NCBI GenBank assembly: GCA_001038565.1
Contig: LFJO01000006.1
Location: 69,465 to 118,189 of the forward strand
Direction of reading: 5' to 3'
Length of the DNA stretch: 48,725 nt
Source of the DNA: Alkalihalobacillus pseudalcaliphilus
GTDB taxonomy: Bacteria; Bacillota; Bacilli; Bacillales; Bacillaceae_D
Part shown: positions 17,119 through 25,347 of the stretch, one piece after another
Layout of the letters: every line of letters begins with the position of its first letter
Position numbering within the stretch: the first letter of the stretch is position 1
Made by a program: the position numbers and the translations under genes
Notes under the pieces: model-generated
What the model saw: the letters and a program-made list of their open reading frames with translations, nothing else
Database searches by the model: none
What the model was told of the DNA's origin: nothing

Positions 17119-17277
17119 ATGTATTCAAGATTTATTGGAACCCATATGAGGTCTGAATCATCTGTCAGGAATTCTATTAAATGTATAAATATGATTATTG
17201 AAACCTTATCAATACCTTTTCACATCAAAAGTGTACCTTTAGAAGAAATATTTTCACAAAATGAAGGAGAGGAATAA
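17119..17277 (+). CDS. Hypothetical 52-residue open frame, perhaps a fragment
   Basis: Reads MYSRFIGTHMRSESS and ends EEIFSQNEGEE. No ribosome site precedes the ATG. Its end overlaps the AAGGAGAGGA that would serve the decayed small membrane gene immediately downstream, an arrangement typical of a two-gene operon. It may be the C-terminal end of a truncated gene. No family recognised. Confidence 0.3.
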   Translation: MYSRFIGTHMRSESSVRNSIKCINMIIETLSIPFHIKSVPLEEIFSQNEGEE

Positions 17278-17279
17278 CT

Positions 17280-17454
17280 ATATTAGGTAAAGACATTTTC
17301 TTAACACTTATATTTGGAGCAACCTATTTTGTTCTTGTATGGATGATGGGTGATTATGTTGAACCAATATTCGTTATTCTTGTTCTATAAGCCATAAACT
17401 TTATAGCTAGTAAAGTTATAAGTAAAGCTCAAACTAATAATAATAAATCGTGAT
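17280..17454 (+). pseudogene. Decayed small membrane protein gene
   Basis: Behind AAGGAGAGGA the frame opens with ATA (perhaps a mutated ATG) and reads LGKDIFLTLIFGATYFVLVW, then a TAA at about 17388. The same frame then continues with AINFIASKVISKAQTNNNKS to a TGA. One altered start and one in-frame stop suggest a recently inactivated two-helix membrane protein of about 57 residues. Confidence 0.5.
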
Positions 17455-17511
17455 TCAATATGAATTTGATGTTAGAAATCATCACCTCACAATACATTTT
17501 AAAATTAAGAT

Positions 17512-17542
17512 TAATAAAAGGAACTCTCCATTGGAGGGTTCC
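17512..17542 (-). terminator. Terminator-like hairpin
   Basis: Minus strand GGAACCCTCC and GGAGAGTTCC pair with one mismatch over AAT and are followed by TTTTATT. It could end transcription from the 50-codon gene near 17.9 kb; the 290 bases between hold no gene I can support. Confidence 0.6.
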
Positions 17543-17827
17543 TATCTAAATCCTATAAATCTTCTCAAAAATCATGAATTCAGTGTTTAGATATAGAATA
17601 TCCTATTCATTTAAGGTCCCGAAAGATTTCTCCTTAAAATGTTGTGAACCTCACAGGTTTCAAAAAACCTATTAATAATTAGAGTTTTTCTATTGACCAA
17701 ACTGTATTTGACTGCATTTAACTTCACTCTACGTAACCCATTCTAGTTAGGGCAATGGAATTGTTCCTTCCTAATAGCAGCAGAACGTCCTAGTAGGCAT
17801 GATATTTCCGATACTGGGATACTCCTA

Positions 17828-17980
17828 CTAAAACATGAAACCTAAAGCTCCAAAAATTATAATACTTGGCACTCCATTTAATCCTAAATATTCAAAAAAG
17901 AAGTGGGATAGAATAGCCAATAAGATAAGAATTGGTGCATTAATAAAATAAAAGATATGATTTGGTTTATTCTTTTTCAT
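17828..17980 (-). CDS. Small membrane protein (50 aa), hypothetical
   Basis: 50 residues beginning MKKNKPNHIFYFINAPILI, with two hydrophobic helices (about 9-28 and 36-50) separated by EYLGLNGVP. AAGGA lies about 10 bases before the ATG. No family recognised. It sits in an AT-rich accessory stretch between two pseudogenes and the saccharopine-dehydrogenase-like gene. Confidence 0.5.
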   Translation of the reverse strand: MKKNKPNHIFYFINAPILILLAILSHFFFEYLGLNGVPSIIIFGALGFMF

Positions 17981-18188
17981 ATACTTCAATCCTTAATATT
18001 CATACGTCATTGGCTTACTTAGGTTTCAATGTTACGCTATAATTAAGCAATCTTGGGGCACAACACGGCTTCTGTTAACACATCATATTAAAAATAAATT
18101 TATTACATAAGGGAGGACCACTAACTAAAACATCACTAATTCGAAATATAAAAAGGAACACCATATTTCCCCTTCCTTAGAAACTGCA

Positions 18189-19235
18189 TCATTCTATCTC
18201 TTCTAGTTTTATATCTTTATTATTAATAAGACCAAGAACTTCATCAATGTTTGTTATTTCATAAGGTACGACCACACCATCTACCTGTTTTGATAACATA
18301 ATTTTTAAAAGAGCTGCCGTCACCAGTGATGTCGTTTGATAATCTGAGAAAGTCTGTAGTGAATACCTTTTTATTGTTAATTTATTTTGAATATGCCCTT
18401 TAACTTCAACAGTAAGAATAGCTTCCTCTGGATTTTCAGGGTTATGTTTAACGATTTTTTTCATTATATTAGGACTAAGTTTAATTATGAATGGTAATAA
18501 TCCAGCTTTTTTTAGGATGTATATTAAAGTATTGAACGTGTTATCACTCCAACCAGTCCAATAACTTATTGGATATTTATCGATTAGTAATAATCTTTCG
18601 GCGTGTTCAATATTCCTCACTTTTTTTGGTTTCTGATGTCCCAGGAAAGACATTTTTCTTGTCTGGGAGAAGCTAAAAGTTTTTTCTTGATTTCTAATTG
18701 GCTCATTGATCAAACGAAGCATGTCTTTTATTCCTGTTATTCCAACATTGGCATTCTTATTTTGTAAGAACCCTATATCTACAGACTCTATCTTGTCAAA
18801 ATTAGCAACAGCTTTCTGAATGAGTAAACCAGATAGACCTGGCAAGAATCCTGAGAATAATAATACACCCGTCTCTTGCCCTAAGGCATAATCGCCATAC
18901 TTAATTGTATCTGTATACAAAGCATAGAAAGGAGTAACATCTAATGAGGGAATTTTCCTTTCTATACATAACTCTTGAATCTTAGGTTCAAGTTGCTTTA
19001 CTAAGATAACAACGAAATCTACTCCTACTAATGCTTGCTCAATACTACCAGCATCCATCACATTCAGGTAGCGCCATTCAGTACCCTTACCTTTATTAGA
19101 GGCAAAATCTATACCTCTTTCCTTATTATAGTCAGTAATTGCGAAGGTCACATCTTCTGGAAAAAGACGTCTAATGTCACGGTATACTAGTTGTCCAAGT
19201 GTTCCTGTCGCTCCAACAATTAAGATTTTTTTCAA
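18189..19235 (-). CDS. Saccharopine dehydrogenase-like NAD(P)-binding protein
   Basis: 348 residues. The N-terminus ILIVGATGTLGQLV is a GxxGxxG dinucleotide-binding fold, followed by features of the saccharopine dehydrogenase NADP-binding domain (NVMDAGSIEQALVGVDFVV and SLDVTPF). The C-terminal part, about residues 150-340, has no obvious catalytic motif. The start is TTG with GGGGAT 7-8 bases upstream. It is a single gene in an AT-rich setting close to a diverged direct repeat. The true reaction is unknown; related proteins act on lysine or polyamine derivatives or serve as reductases or epimerases in accessory pathways. Confidence 0.8.
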   Translation of the reverse strand: MKKILIVGATGTLGQLVYRDIRRLFPEDVTFAITDYNKERGIDFASNKGKGTEWRYLNVMDAGSIEQALVGVDFVVILVKQLEPKIQELCIERKIPSLDVTPFYALYTDTIKYGDYALGQETGVLLFSGFLPGLSGLLIQKAVANFDKIESVDIGFLQNKNANVGITGIKDMLRLINEPIRNQEKTFSFSQTRKMSFLGHQKPKKVRNIEHAERLLLIDKYPISYWTGWSDNTFNTLIYILKKAGLLPFIIKLSPNIMKKIVKHNPENPEEAILTVEVKGHIQNKLTIKRYSLQTFSDYQTTSLVTAALLKIMLSKQVDGVVVPYEITNIDEVLGLINNKDIKLEEIE

Positions 19236-19335
19236 TTAATCATCCCCAATTAACATCTCTTACGACTTATAGCCTATAAAGAGTTCTTTATAGTATTTTA
19301 TACTTCTATAAAAGTGTTACAATCCCTCTCTTTTA

Positions 19336-19505
19336 ACCTGATCCTTTAGCAACATAGCCTATCTTTAATTAATTCATATGCTACTATGAAATCTAAGTAT
19401 TAACATAATGCCATTGTCACAGTGCCTTTAATCTTTTCACACCTTCATCAGCAAGAACTTAGACTAGTACCCTTTTTAAAAAAATAGCAGTATACAGTTA
19501 TGATT
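19336..19505 (+). repeat. Diverged direct repeat, right copy
   Basis: Shares CTTTAGCAACATA and AGCAAGAACTTAGACTAGTACC with 15236-15455, in the same orientation. The two copies bracket about 4 kb holding the phosphotransferase, the broken genes and the saccharopine-dehydrogenase-like gene. Confidence 0.65.
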
Positions 19506-19659
19506 CTTAAATACGTTATATAGCCCAATTTCTACTACTCTTATTTCTAAACTCTTAATAAGACAACTTAATTTGAGTACTAATTCTATAAATTTATTCT
19601 AACTATGTTCCCCCCAAATAAACTCATCCGAAATCACCCACTTCAAACCCCCATTCCAC

Positions 19660-19956
19660 CGTTCCAGCTAAAATAAAGTTTTCCGACAAACCCTCCTTTT
19701 TCGCCTTTTCCGGATCAAAAATCACCCGTTTTTCACCTCTTTTCCACCCGTTTTTTCACGTTTTTTTCGCAGTTAAAATAAAATTTTCCGATAATAGAAG
19801 AAGGAAAATTAAAGAAAGAGATATTGGAAAACCATTGATACTGTTCGTTTTCAGACGTTTTAGACAGAAAAAAGACCCGATTTCGGAGATGTTTATTCTC
19901 ACAAAATTCGAGTCTTTTTTCGGAAATGTTTATTCTGTTTCGGAAGACTTTATTAT
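19660..19956. repeat. Cluster of TCGGAAAA(C/T)TTTATT motifs
   Basis: AAAATAAAGTTTTCCGA at about 19672 and AAAATAAAATTTTCCGA at about 19767 are reverse complements of the motif seen as TCGGAGATGTTTATTCT, TCGGAAATGTTTATTCT and TCGGAAGACTTTATT between 19882 and 19954. Five copies lie in two orientations in this 731-bp gap (19236-19966). No gene was found in the gap. Confidence 0.65.
19867..19920. terminator. Large terminator hairpin downstream of the rRNA methyltransferase
   Basis: AAAAAAGACCCGA and TCGAGTCTTTTTT form a 13-bp stem with one mismatch. The loop of about 27 bases contains one TCGGA motif. T runs occur on both strands; it lies about 50 bases past the methyltransferase stop. Confidence 0.7.
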
Positions 19957-19966
19957 GGGGTTACAT

Positions 19967-21367
19967 TCACAATACTAACTCCGTCACACTCTCTACTTGT
20001 GCTGTCCATGGGAACATATCTACTGGCTGGATGCCTTTGACTTTGTAACCCGCTTTTCGTAGCAGCTCCACATCTTTGGCTAGTGTCGAAGGATTACAGG
20101 ACACGTATACGACACGTTTTGGTTTTACTTCAATGATTGATTGCAAAAGCTTATCATCGCAGCCGGTTCTTGGCGGATCAACGAGAATGACATCTGGCTT
20201 CCAGCCTTCCTTCACCCACCTTGGTAACCATTTTTCTGCTGACCCCACCTCATAACGCACATGCTCAAATCCGTGTTTCTTAGCATTTTTTCTAGCGTCT
20301 TGAATAGAATCCTCAATGACATCCATCCCTCTTACTTCAGAGGCTTTGTCTGCTAGCCACAGTCCAATCGTTCCGACACCACAATAAGCATCAACGATTT
20401 TTTCTGTTCCAGTCAGTTTGGCCGCTTTTTGTGCTTCATTATAAAGCTTGACCGTTTGTTTTGGATTTAATTGAAAAAATGCTCTTGCCGATAAATCAAA
20501 TGAAATATCCCCTAAACGCTCTTCGATGACTTCTTCACCATCTAAATGAACCGTTTTATCACCAAAAATGAGCGAGGTTTTCTTATTATTAACATTTAAC
20601 TGTAAAGATGTTACTTCTGGTAGACGCTTATTAATTTCCGCTGTTATTAAGTTGAGCCTCGGTATATTCATATCCGTTGTGACTAATACGACCTGCACTT
20701 GGCCTGTCTCAAAACCAACTCGAGTTACAATCGTTCGAATGAGACCGCGTCTTTTTCGTTCATCGTAAATAGAGACTTGGAAATCATTCAAGATTTGCTT
20801 AATGACGGTTGTTACTTTATTTGTCGTCTTATGTTGAACGATACATGCGGATAGATCAATAAGTTCATGGGACTTTTCAGCATACAAACCGGCAATCACT
20901 TCTCCATTTTTTTTACCGACCTGCATTTGACTCTTATTCCGATAATACCAAGGCTCCTCCATACCAATTGTTTCTTGAACTTTGATTTTATCTAACGAAA
21001 GCTTTGAATAGCGTTCAAATGCTTGTACGATAATATCTTTCTTTGCACTCAAGGTGCTTTCATACGTCATATGTTGGAGCTGACAACCTCCACATTGATC
21101 ATAGATAGGGCAAGGGGGCTCCACCCTATTTGGTGAAGCTTTACGAACCTTACTAATTTTTGCCTCAGAGAATTTTGTGCCGACCTTCGTTACTTCGGCG
21201 ACAATTTCTTCTTCTGGTAACGCTCCTGGAACAAAAACAACCTTCCGTTTAAAATATCCGACTCCTTCTCCATTAATGCCTAGTCTTTTGATCGTTAATG
21301 GAAAACGCTGTCCAACTTTTATATGAACGTCTTCTTTTGGTTTATGATATCTCTTTTTTTGATTCAT
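19967..21367 (-). CDS. rlmCD: 23S rRNA (uracil-5-)-methyltransferase, RlmD/RlmCD (TrmA) family
   Basis: 466 residues. An N-terminal TRAM domain (about 20-78) is followed by iron-sulfur cysteines [10 protein letters not shown], a SAM-binding region [20 protein letters not shown] and the catalytic Cys motif [13 protein letters not shown]. It transfers a methyl group from SAM to uracil C5 in 23S rRNA; in B. subtilis one such enzyme modifies both U747 and U1939. The start at ATG 21367 follows AAGGTGG at 9 bases. The open frame reaches 21433, but the promoter -10 TGCTATAAT lies at 21432-21440, so the upstream start cannot be used. The gene symbol rests on family similarity. Confidence 0.93.
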   Translation of the reverse strand: MNQKKRYHKPKEDVHIKVGQRFPLTIKRLGINGEGVGYFKRKVVFVPGALPEEEIVAEVTKVGTKFSEAKISKVRKASPNRVEPPCPIYDQCGGCQLQHMTYESTLSAKKDIIVQAFERYSKLSLDKIKVQETIGMEEPWYYRNKSQMQVGKKNGEVIAGLYAEKSHELIDLSACIVQHKTTNKVTTVIKQILNDFQVSIYDERKRRGLIRTIVTRVGFETGQVQVVLVTTDMNIPRLNLITAEINKRLPEVTSLQLNVNNKKTSLIFGDKTVHLDGEEVIEERLGDISFDLSARAFFQLNPKQTVKLYNEAQKAAKLTGTEKIVDAYCGVGTIGLWLADKASEVRGMDVIEDSIQDARKNAKKHGFEHVRYEVGSAEKWLPRWVKEGWKPDVILVDPPRTGCDDKLLQSIIEVKPKRVVYVSCNPSTLAKDVELLRKAGYKVKGIQPVDMFPWTAQVESVTELVL

Positions 21368-21431
21368 TAACAAATTCCACCTTATAACAGCAACTTTGAA
21401 AAATACTCGATTCTTTTGATATATGCCCTCC

Positions 21432-21440
21432 ATTATAGCA
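21432..21440 (-). promoter_or_regulatory. Extended -10 promoter of the rRNA methyltransferase
   Basis: Minus strand TGCTATAAT, a perfect -10 with the TGn extension; no good -35. The transcript would start near 21425, about 58 bases before the chosen start codon. Confidence 0.6.
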
Positions 21441-21621
21441 TGTTCAAAAAACTTCCTAAACTTTCTAGAACGGAACTGTTTCTTTTTTTGTTACAATGAC
21501 AGAACATAAGGCAAATGCTTATTATACATAATTTTATTCGTAAGTTGTGTTGATTTAATAAGTTCTGCCATAAAAAACTTTTGAAAGCGACCTTTTGTTT
21601 GCTTTTTAAGGAGAGATTGTT

Positions 21622-21984
21622 TTGTCTATACCTACAGATGTTGCTTCACTACAAATTATGGCCCATGTTTATCAAAAAAATAGTGCTCAATCTATTTATG
21701 AAAAGACGGTAACCAGTTTAGTAGAAAATGTGCCTTATATTAATTGGGCTGGGATATATTTATATGAACAGCTAGACCATAAACTGGTAGCTGCTTCCTC
21801 ATTTGAGAACGATATTAGATGGGAATGTAATGGAGAGCTCAAATTTCCAATTATGAACCAAGAAGACAAAGAGATTGGACTTATGCTTGTCCGCAGTCTA
21901 CAGCCTATTGCGTTTGACGTGACGGATGTAAGTACACTTGAAACAATTGCCAAAGCGATTGGACATGAAACCCTTTTAAACTAA
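21622..21984 (+). CDS. GAF domain-containing protein
   Basis: 120 residues forming one GAF domain: INWAGIYLYEQLDHKLVAAS, a central sheet with the segment ELKFPIMNQEDKEIGLMLV and a C-terminal helix. The TTG start follows AAGGAG at 9 bases. The free-methionine sulfoxide reductase group of GAF proteins has conserved cysteines in a loop; only one Cys (WECNG) is present here, so that activity is doubtful. A ligand-sensing or chaperone-like role is possible but unknown. Monocistronic with its own terminator. Confidence 0.85.
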   Translation: MSIPTDVASLQIMAHVYQKNSAQSIYEKTVTSLVENVPYINWAGIYLYEQLDHKLVAASSFENDIRWECNGELKFPIMNQEDKEIGLMLVRSLQPIAFDVTDVSTLETIAKAIGHETLLN

Positions 21985-21994
21985 ATGTGGGAGG

Positions 21995-22025
21995 AGACTA
22001 CCTTTTGTGGACGGTAGTCTTTTTT
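21995..22025 (+). terminator. Terminator of the GAF gene
   Basis: AGACTACC and GGTAGTCT pair over a 10-base loop and are followed by TTTTT. The dispersed element starts directly after the T run. Confidence 0.88.
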
Positions 22026-22026
22026 A

Positions 22027-22178
22027 TATGAAAGTTAACTAAAGCTCAAGTGCTCTTCTTCGAAGATCGCTCCGGGAATGGGGGCACGCTTTCCGCAGGC
22101 GGGCGCTGAGCTAACTTGCTTACGCAAGTGGATCTCAGCCTGCCCTTTCCTCCTGCAGGAGTCGGCCTCCCCATTCCC
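22027..22178 (+). repeat. Dispersed palindromic element, copy 2 (best-preserved fold)
   Basis: Begins TATGAAAGTTAACT. Nested complementary arms: GGGAATGGGG (22074) with CCCCATTCCC (22069 + 100 = 22169), GGGC (22101) with GCCC (22142), GCTGAG (22105) with CTCAGC (22134), and ACTTGC (22114) with GCAAGT (22124). No protein is credible; minus-strand frames here read through the palindrome. Confidence 0.85.
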
Positions 22179-22290
22179 TCCGCTTTGGCTAGTGCAGGCT
22201 TCTTGATTCGTACACTTCTCATACAAATGAATAAATAAGAAATAATTAAAGCTAACAAACCAAGAAGCAAAATCATATTGTATGAAAAGC

Positions 22291-22355
22291 CACCAGTTAA
22301 AAGAGCAAAACCATACTTTCGTTTTTGTTGGTGGCGGAGTGACTGGGGCTTCTTC
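22291..22355 (+). repeat. GCCACC...GGTGGC element joined to the 52-bp array
   Basis: GCCACCAGTTAAAAGAGC and GTTGGTGGCGGAGTG have the same layout as at 22730 and 44222. The 3' half of the hairpin is replaced by the first unit of the 52-bp array. Confidence 0.6.
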
Positions 22356-22359
22356 AGTC

Positions 22360-22685
22360 TTTTTCGTGCAGTTACTCACCTTCTTCCTTCGAGTAACTGA
22401 CATGTTTGGCCTTTTTCGTGTAGTTACTCACGCTTTTCCTTTGAGTAACTGACATGTTCGGCATTTTTCGTGCAGTTACTCACGCTTTTCCTTTGTGCAA
22501 CTGACATGTTTGGCCTTTTTCGTGCAGTTACTCACGCTTTTCCTTCGAGTAACTGACATGTTTGGCCTTTTTCGTGTAGTTACTCACGCTTTTCCTTTGA
22601 GTAACTGACATGTTCGGCCTTTTTCGTGCAGTTACTCACGCTTTTCCTTTGAGTAACTGACATGTTCGACCTTTTCCGTGTAGAC
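22360..22685 (+). repeat. Tandem array, exact 52-bp period, 6 copies
   Basis: Unit starts (GAGTAACTGACATG) are at 22391, 22443, 22495 (GTGCAACTGACATG), 22547, 22599 and 22651, exactly 52 bp apart. Each intact unit has GAGTAACTG and CAGTTACTC as perfect 9-base complements 21 bases apart, with 13 bases to the next unit. Non-coding and C/T rich. Confidence 0.95.
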
Positions 22686-22729
22686 TCTTTGGTTCGTGTG
22701 CTTCTCTCGTTCAAAAAACCTCATTGAAA

Positions 22730-22817
22730 AAAAGCCACCAGTTATAGAGCAAAACCATACGTTCATTTTTGTTGGTGATGAGTTGCTGAGCAAGTCATCA
22801 TGGCAGTTTTGTATGAA
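22730..22817 (+). repeat. Small hairpin repeat, TGATGA variant
   Basis: AGCCACCAG (22729) and TTGGTGATG enclose about 40 bases. Then arms TGATGA-G-TTGC and GCAA-G-TCATCA pair around TGA (22776-22800), followed by TGGCAGTTTTGTATGAAAGTT in two pieces. The 21985-23422 gap is almost entirely repeats of these families. Confidence 0.75.
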
Positions 22818-23094
22818 AGTTACTTGGGAGCGAAAGTTTGTGTCTTGAACTGGTCATCGGTTCCTTTGAGTTATTAACATGTCCGGCTTTTTTACCCATG
22901 ATTATATGTGACTAGCCATTTTCATCGACATGATCTCGTCCTTTTTTGCCCTTGATCATGTCGACCTACTGCCTTCATCGACATGTCGCAACGTTACTCG
23001 CGGCACATCACTTAAATAACTGTCACGCTCGCTCCTTTTCATGCAGACCCTCTGGTTCGTACACTTCCCATACAAAACCAAATGAATTGATAAG

Positions 23095-23172
23095 TCAAAG
23101 TTAGAGAGCCAAACGCTATTTTCATCTTTGTTGGTGGCGAAGTGAATCGGGCTTCGCATGTGGGTTCTGTAT
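23095..23172 (+). repeat. Small hairpin repeat, GCGAAG variant
   Basis: GTTGGTGGCGAAG with GCTTCGCATGTGGG: arms GCGAAG (23137) and CTTCGC (23152), then GTTCTGTATGA. Same layout as at 44255. Confidence 0.75.
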
Positions 23173-23267
23173 GACGTTACTGCTAATGCTGATATAGGTT
23201 TAACCTTTTAATATTTGTATTACCATGCCATCTGTCACAATGTTGTACTGGATTTTTTGGCTTCATG

Positions 23268-23378
23268 ATTTCTTTATCTTTATCTTTGCAGCCTCAGCAT
23301 TGATCTCTATTTTTCCTTCGCCATTGCTGCGTATTTTCATTTGCTCGGCATCTGAATCATACCCATGAATCATCAATT
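23268..23378 (-). pseudogene. Possible small gene remnant
   Basis: The minus strand reads LMIHGYDSDAEQMKIRSNGE and ends EINAEAAKIKIKKS with a TGA. About 36 codons of protein-like sequence lie just beyond the deacetylase terminator, without a ribosome site. Probably the tail end of a lost gene. Confidence 0.3.
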
Positions 23379-23385
23379 TCGCCCA

Positions 23386-23416
23386 AAATAAAAATAGCCC
23401 CCAAAAGAGCTATTTT
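23386..23416 (-). terminator. Terminator of the PdaA-like gene
   Basis: Minus strand AAAATAGC and GCTATTTT pair over a 10-base loop and run into TTATTTT. Confidence 0.8.
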
Positions 23417-23422
23417 AACTTA

Positions 23423-24226
23423 TTATCTTGGAAATGGGAGCTGTTCCATTTGTCTTTCAAACATTAAGTCATCTAAGCTTTTAAATTCATAGCCTAATTT
23501 CCTTGCTTCGTCAATGACGCGTGGTAATGCCTCGGCATTATCAGATGATACAGAATGAATAAGCATAATAGCACCAGGGTGAATACGTTTCATGATGTTG
23601 TTATAGGCATATTCTCCACCCTTCTGTGCATTCACATCCCAATCTTTATAAGCCATCGACCAAAAAACATTCGTATAACCGAGCTTATTGGAAAGCGTTA
23701 AGCTTCGTTCACTAAACTCACCTCGAGGAGCCCGTAGATAATTCATTTCCTTAACGCCCGTTAGCTCAGTGAATTTCTTTTTAACTTTATCAAGCTCCTC
23801 AATCAGTTTACCATCCCCTACTGTAGGTAAGCTTGGATGATGCCAGGAATGATTTCCCACAATATGACCTTCTGCAACCATCCGTTTAACCAAGTCTGGT
23901 GCCGTTTCTAAGTAATGACCTGTTACAAAAAAAGTAGCTGGTACTTTTTTTGCTTTTAGAACATTTAAAACCTCTTCCGTATAACCATTTTCATAACCAT
24001 TGTCAAAGGTTACATATAAATGTTTCTGTCCTGTATTCCCAATAAAAATACCACCCGTTTTATCTAAAAGCTCTTGATAAATCGTTTCAGTCTTAACGGG
24101 AACATTGTTTTTCGCTGGGATATAGCTCCAGTTATAGGACTGCTCAGCGAATGCTGTAAGTGGGAAGGAGCCAAAAACGAGCGTGATGCATACGCTCATA
24201 CACAATACAGAAATTAAGTGCTTCAC
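23423..24226 (-). CDS. pdaA: Polysaccharide deacetylase, PdaA-like (delta-lactam-forming)
   Basis: 267 residues. A signal peptide (hydrophobic to about residue 27, ending TAFA) directs export. The NodB domain has TFDNGYENGYT, the PdaA variant of the usual TFDDGP, then FFVTGHY, the metal His pair in NHSWHH, LRAPRGEFS and the catalytic His in IMLIHS. PdaA removes acetyl groups from muramic acid during muramic-delta-lactam formation in spore cortex, needed for germination, which would make the host a spore former (inference). The GTG start follows AGGA. The match in motif 1 makes PdaA more likely than a general chitin-type deacetylase. Confidence 0.88.
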   Translation of the reverse strand: MKHLISVLCMSVCITLVFGSFPLTAFAEQSYNWSYIPAKNNVPVKTETIYQELLDKTGGIFIGNTGQKHLYVTFDNGYENGYTEEVLNVLKAKKVPATFFVTGHYLETAPDLVKRMVAEGHIVGNHSWHHPSLPTVGDGKLIEELDKVKKKFTELTGVKEMNYLRAPRGEFSERSLTLSNKLGYTNVFWSMAYKDWDVNAQKGGEYAYNNIMKRIHPGAIMLIHSVSSDNAEALPRVIDEARKLGYEFKSLDDLMFERQMEQLPFPR

Positions 24227-24383
24227 AACTCATCATTCCTATCATTTTTTGCTTAGTTTCTCACGAATAACTAACATTATTCTCACAAACCCTAAGTCAA
24301 GAAAAGGTAGCAATAAAAATGGCTAGAAATGCTTGAATTAGTTTCAGTACATTTAACTTTTTGAAATGAGCAGCTATAAATCA

Positions 24384-25331
24384 CTATGTTAATTCTTTTT
24401 TCATAACGTGGAAGCGTCTTGTAACCGAAAAACCAGCTTTCAGGTATAGGTGACCCGCAGCAGACTTTTCACTCGTCCACAAAAACCAGGCATGATGCAA
24501 TCCTTCTGAACGCATTTGTTGTAAGCAATCTTGCAATAAAATTTTACCTAAGCCTTTACCTTGCATCGTTTCCGCTACACCGAACGGCCCAAAACGCTCT
24601 GCAATTCCTTCATAACCACCGTACATACAAAAACCTACAACCTCACCTTTAAACCTAATGACAAGTACTTGTCCCATCGGTAAACCTTGTAAGAGCCCTT
24701 CTCGAATGGCCCTCCCCCAGTCGGGATTAAATTGTTGATTAGCAAATAAGATAATTTCATATATATCTTGATTTTCCAGTTGTTTGAACGAAAAACCTTC
24801 ACTTTCTCTTAAAGCTTTTAGTTGCTCAATTTCTTTATGAGGCTTCCATTTAATAAGACTCCTATCCATAGCAACAGGTGAATAAAGTTTTTGAAAACCT
24901 TGTTTTAACAAGAACTGATACCCTGATGGATAAGCCTCTTCATCTAATCCAGGTAAGATGTAATTAGGTGCATAGGAGGCAAAAAAGACGGATGTTCTGC
25001 CTAACTCCTGTAAAAAAAACTCTGCATCATGAAATAGTTTCGACGCCACATCTTGTTTCTGATAATCTTCTGCAACAAAAAAGAATGGAATCCACCCATT
25101 GTCAGTCTCCAAATTTACTCCGAGTGGCACCAACCTGCGCACAGCATAAACAACACCAATAAGTTTCTCTTTAACAAAAGCTAGACGTAAACCTACTGGA
25201 TCAAAATTGGCATCTAAAAGAACTAAATGACTAAACCTTTTGGGTGTTATTGGATCTTCTTTTAACGTTTTATTCCAAAGCTCAACAATTGCCTTTTCAT
25301 CTCCAGACTGATAATGACGAAATGTAAACAT
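24384..25331 (-). CDS. GNAT family N-acetyltransferase (two GNAT domains)
   Basis: 315 residues, long enough for two GNAT folds. The C-terminal one carries the acetyl-CoA loop QGKGLGKILL at about residue 265; the N-terminal half has YQKQDVASKLF. The ATG at 25331 follows GAGGAGGGG; an upstream frame start at 25397 would lie inside the preceding gene. It begins 16 bases after the PIG-L family gene, so the two are probably co-transcribed. Acceptor unknown. Pairing with a deacetylase-fold protein suggests opposite acyl chemistry on a related compound, which is speculation. Confidence 0.85.
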   Translation of the reverse strand: MFTFRHYQSGDEKAIVELWNKTLKEDPITPKRFSHLVLLDANFDPVGLRLAFVKEKLIGVVYAVRRLVPLGVNLETDNGWIPFFFVAEDYQKQDVASKLFHDAEFFLQELGRTSVFFASYAPNYILPGLDEEAYPSGYQFLLKQGFQKLYSPVAMDRSLIKWKPHKEIEQLKALRESEGFSFKQLENQDIYEIILFANQQFNPDWGRAIREGLLQGLPMGQVLVIRFKGEVVGFCMYGGYEGIAERFGPFGVAETMQGKGLGKILLQDCLQQMRSEGLHHAWFLWTSEKSAAGHLYLKAGFSVTRRFHVMKKELT

Positions 25332-25347
25332 TTTTATCCCCTCCTCT

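Noticed and set aside
21368-21433. Longer start for the rRNA methyltransferase
   Set aside because: The promoter -10 (TGCTATAAT) overlaps this position and a good ribosome site precedes the ATG at 21367.
22035-22403. Minus-strand frames of 122 and 76 codons
   Set aside because: They read through the palindromic element and the 52-bp array; no ribosome site and no protein-like composition.
22956-23159. 67-codon minus-strand frame
   Set aside because: Lies over the hairpin repeat; no ribosome site.
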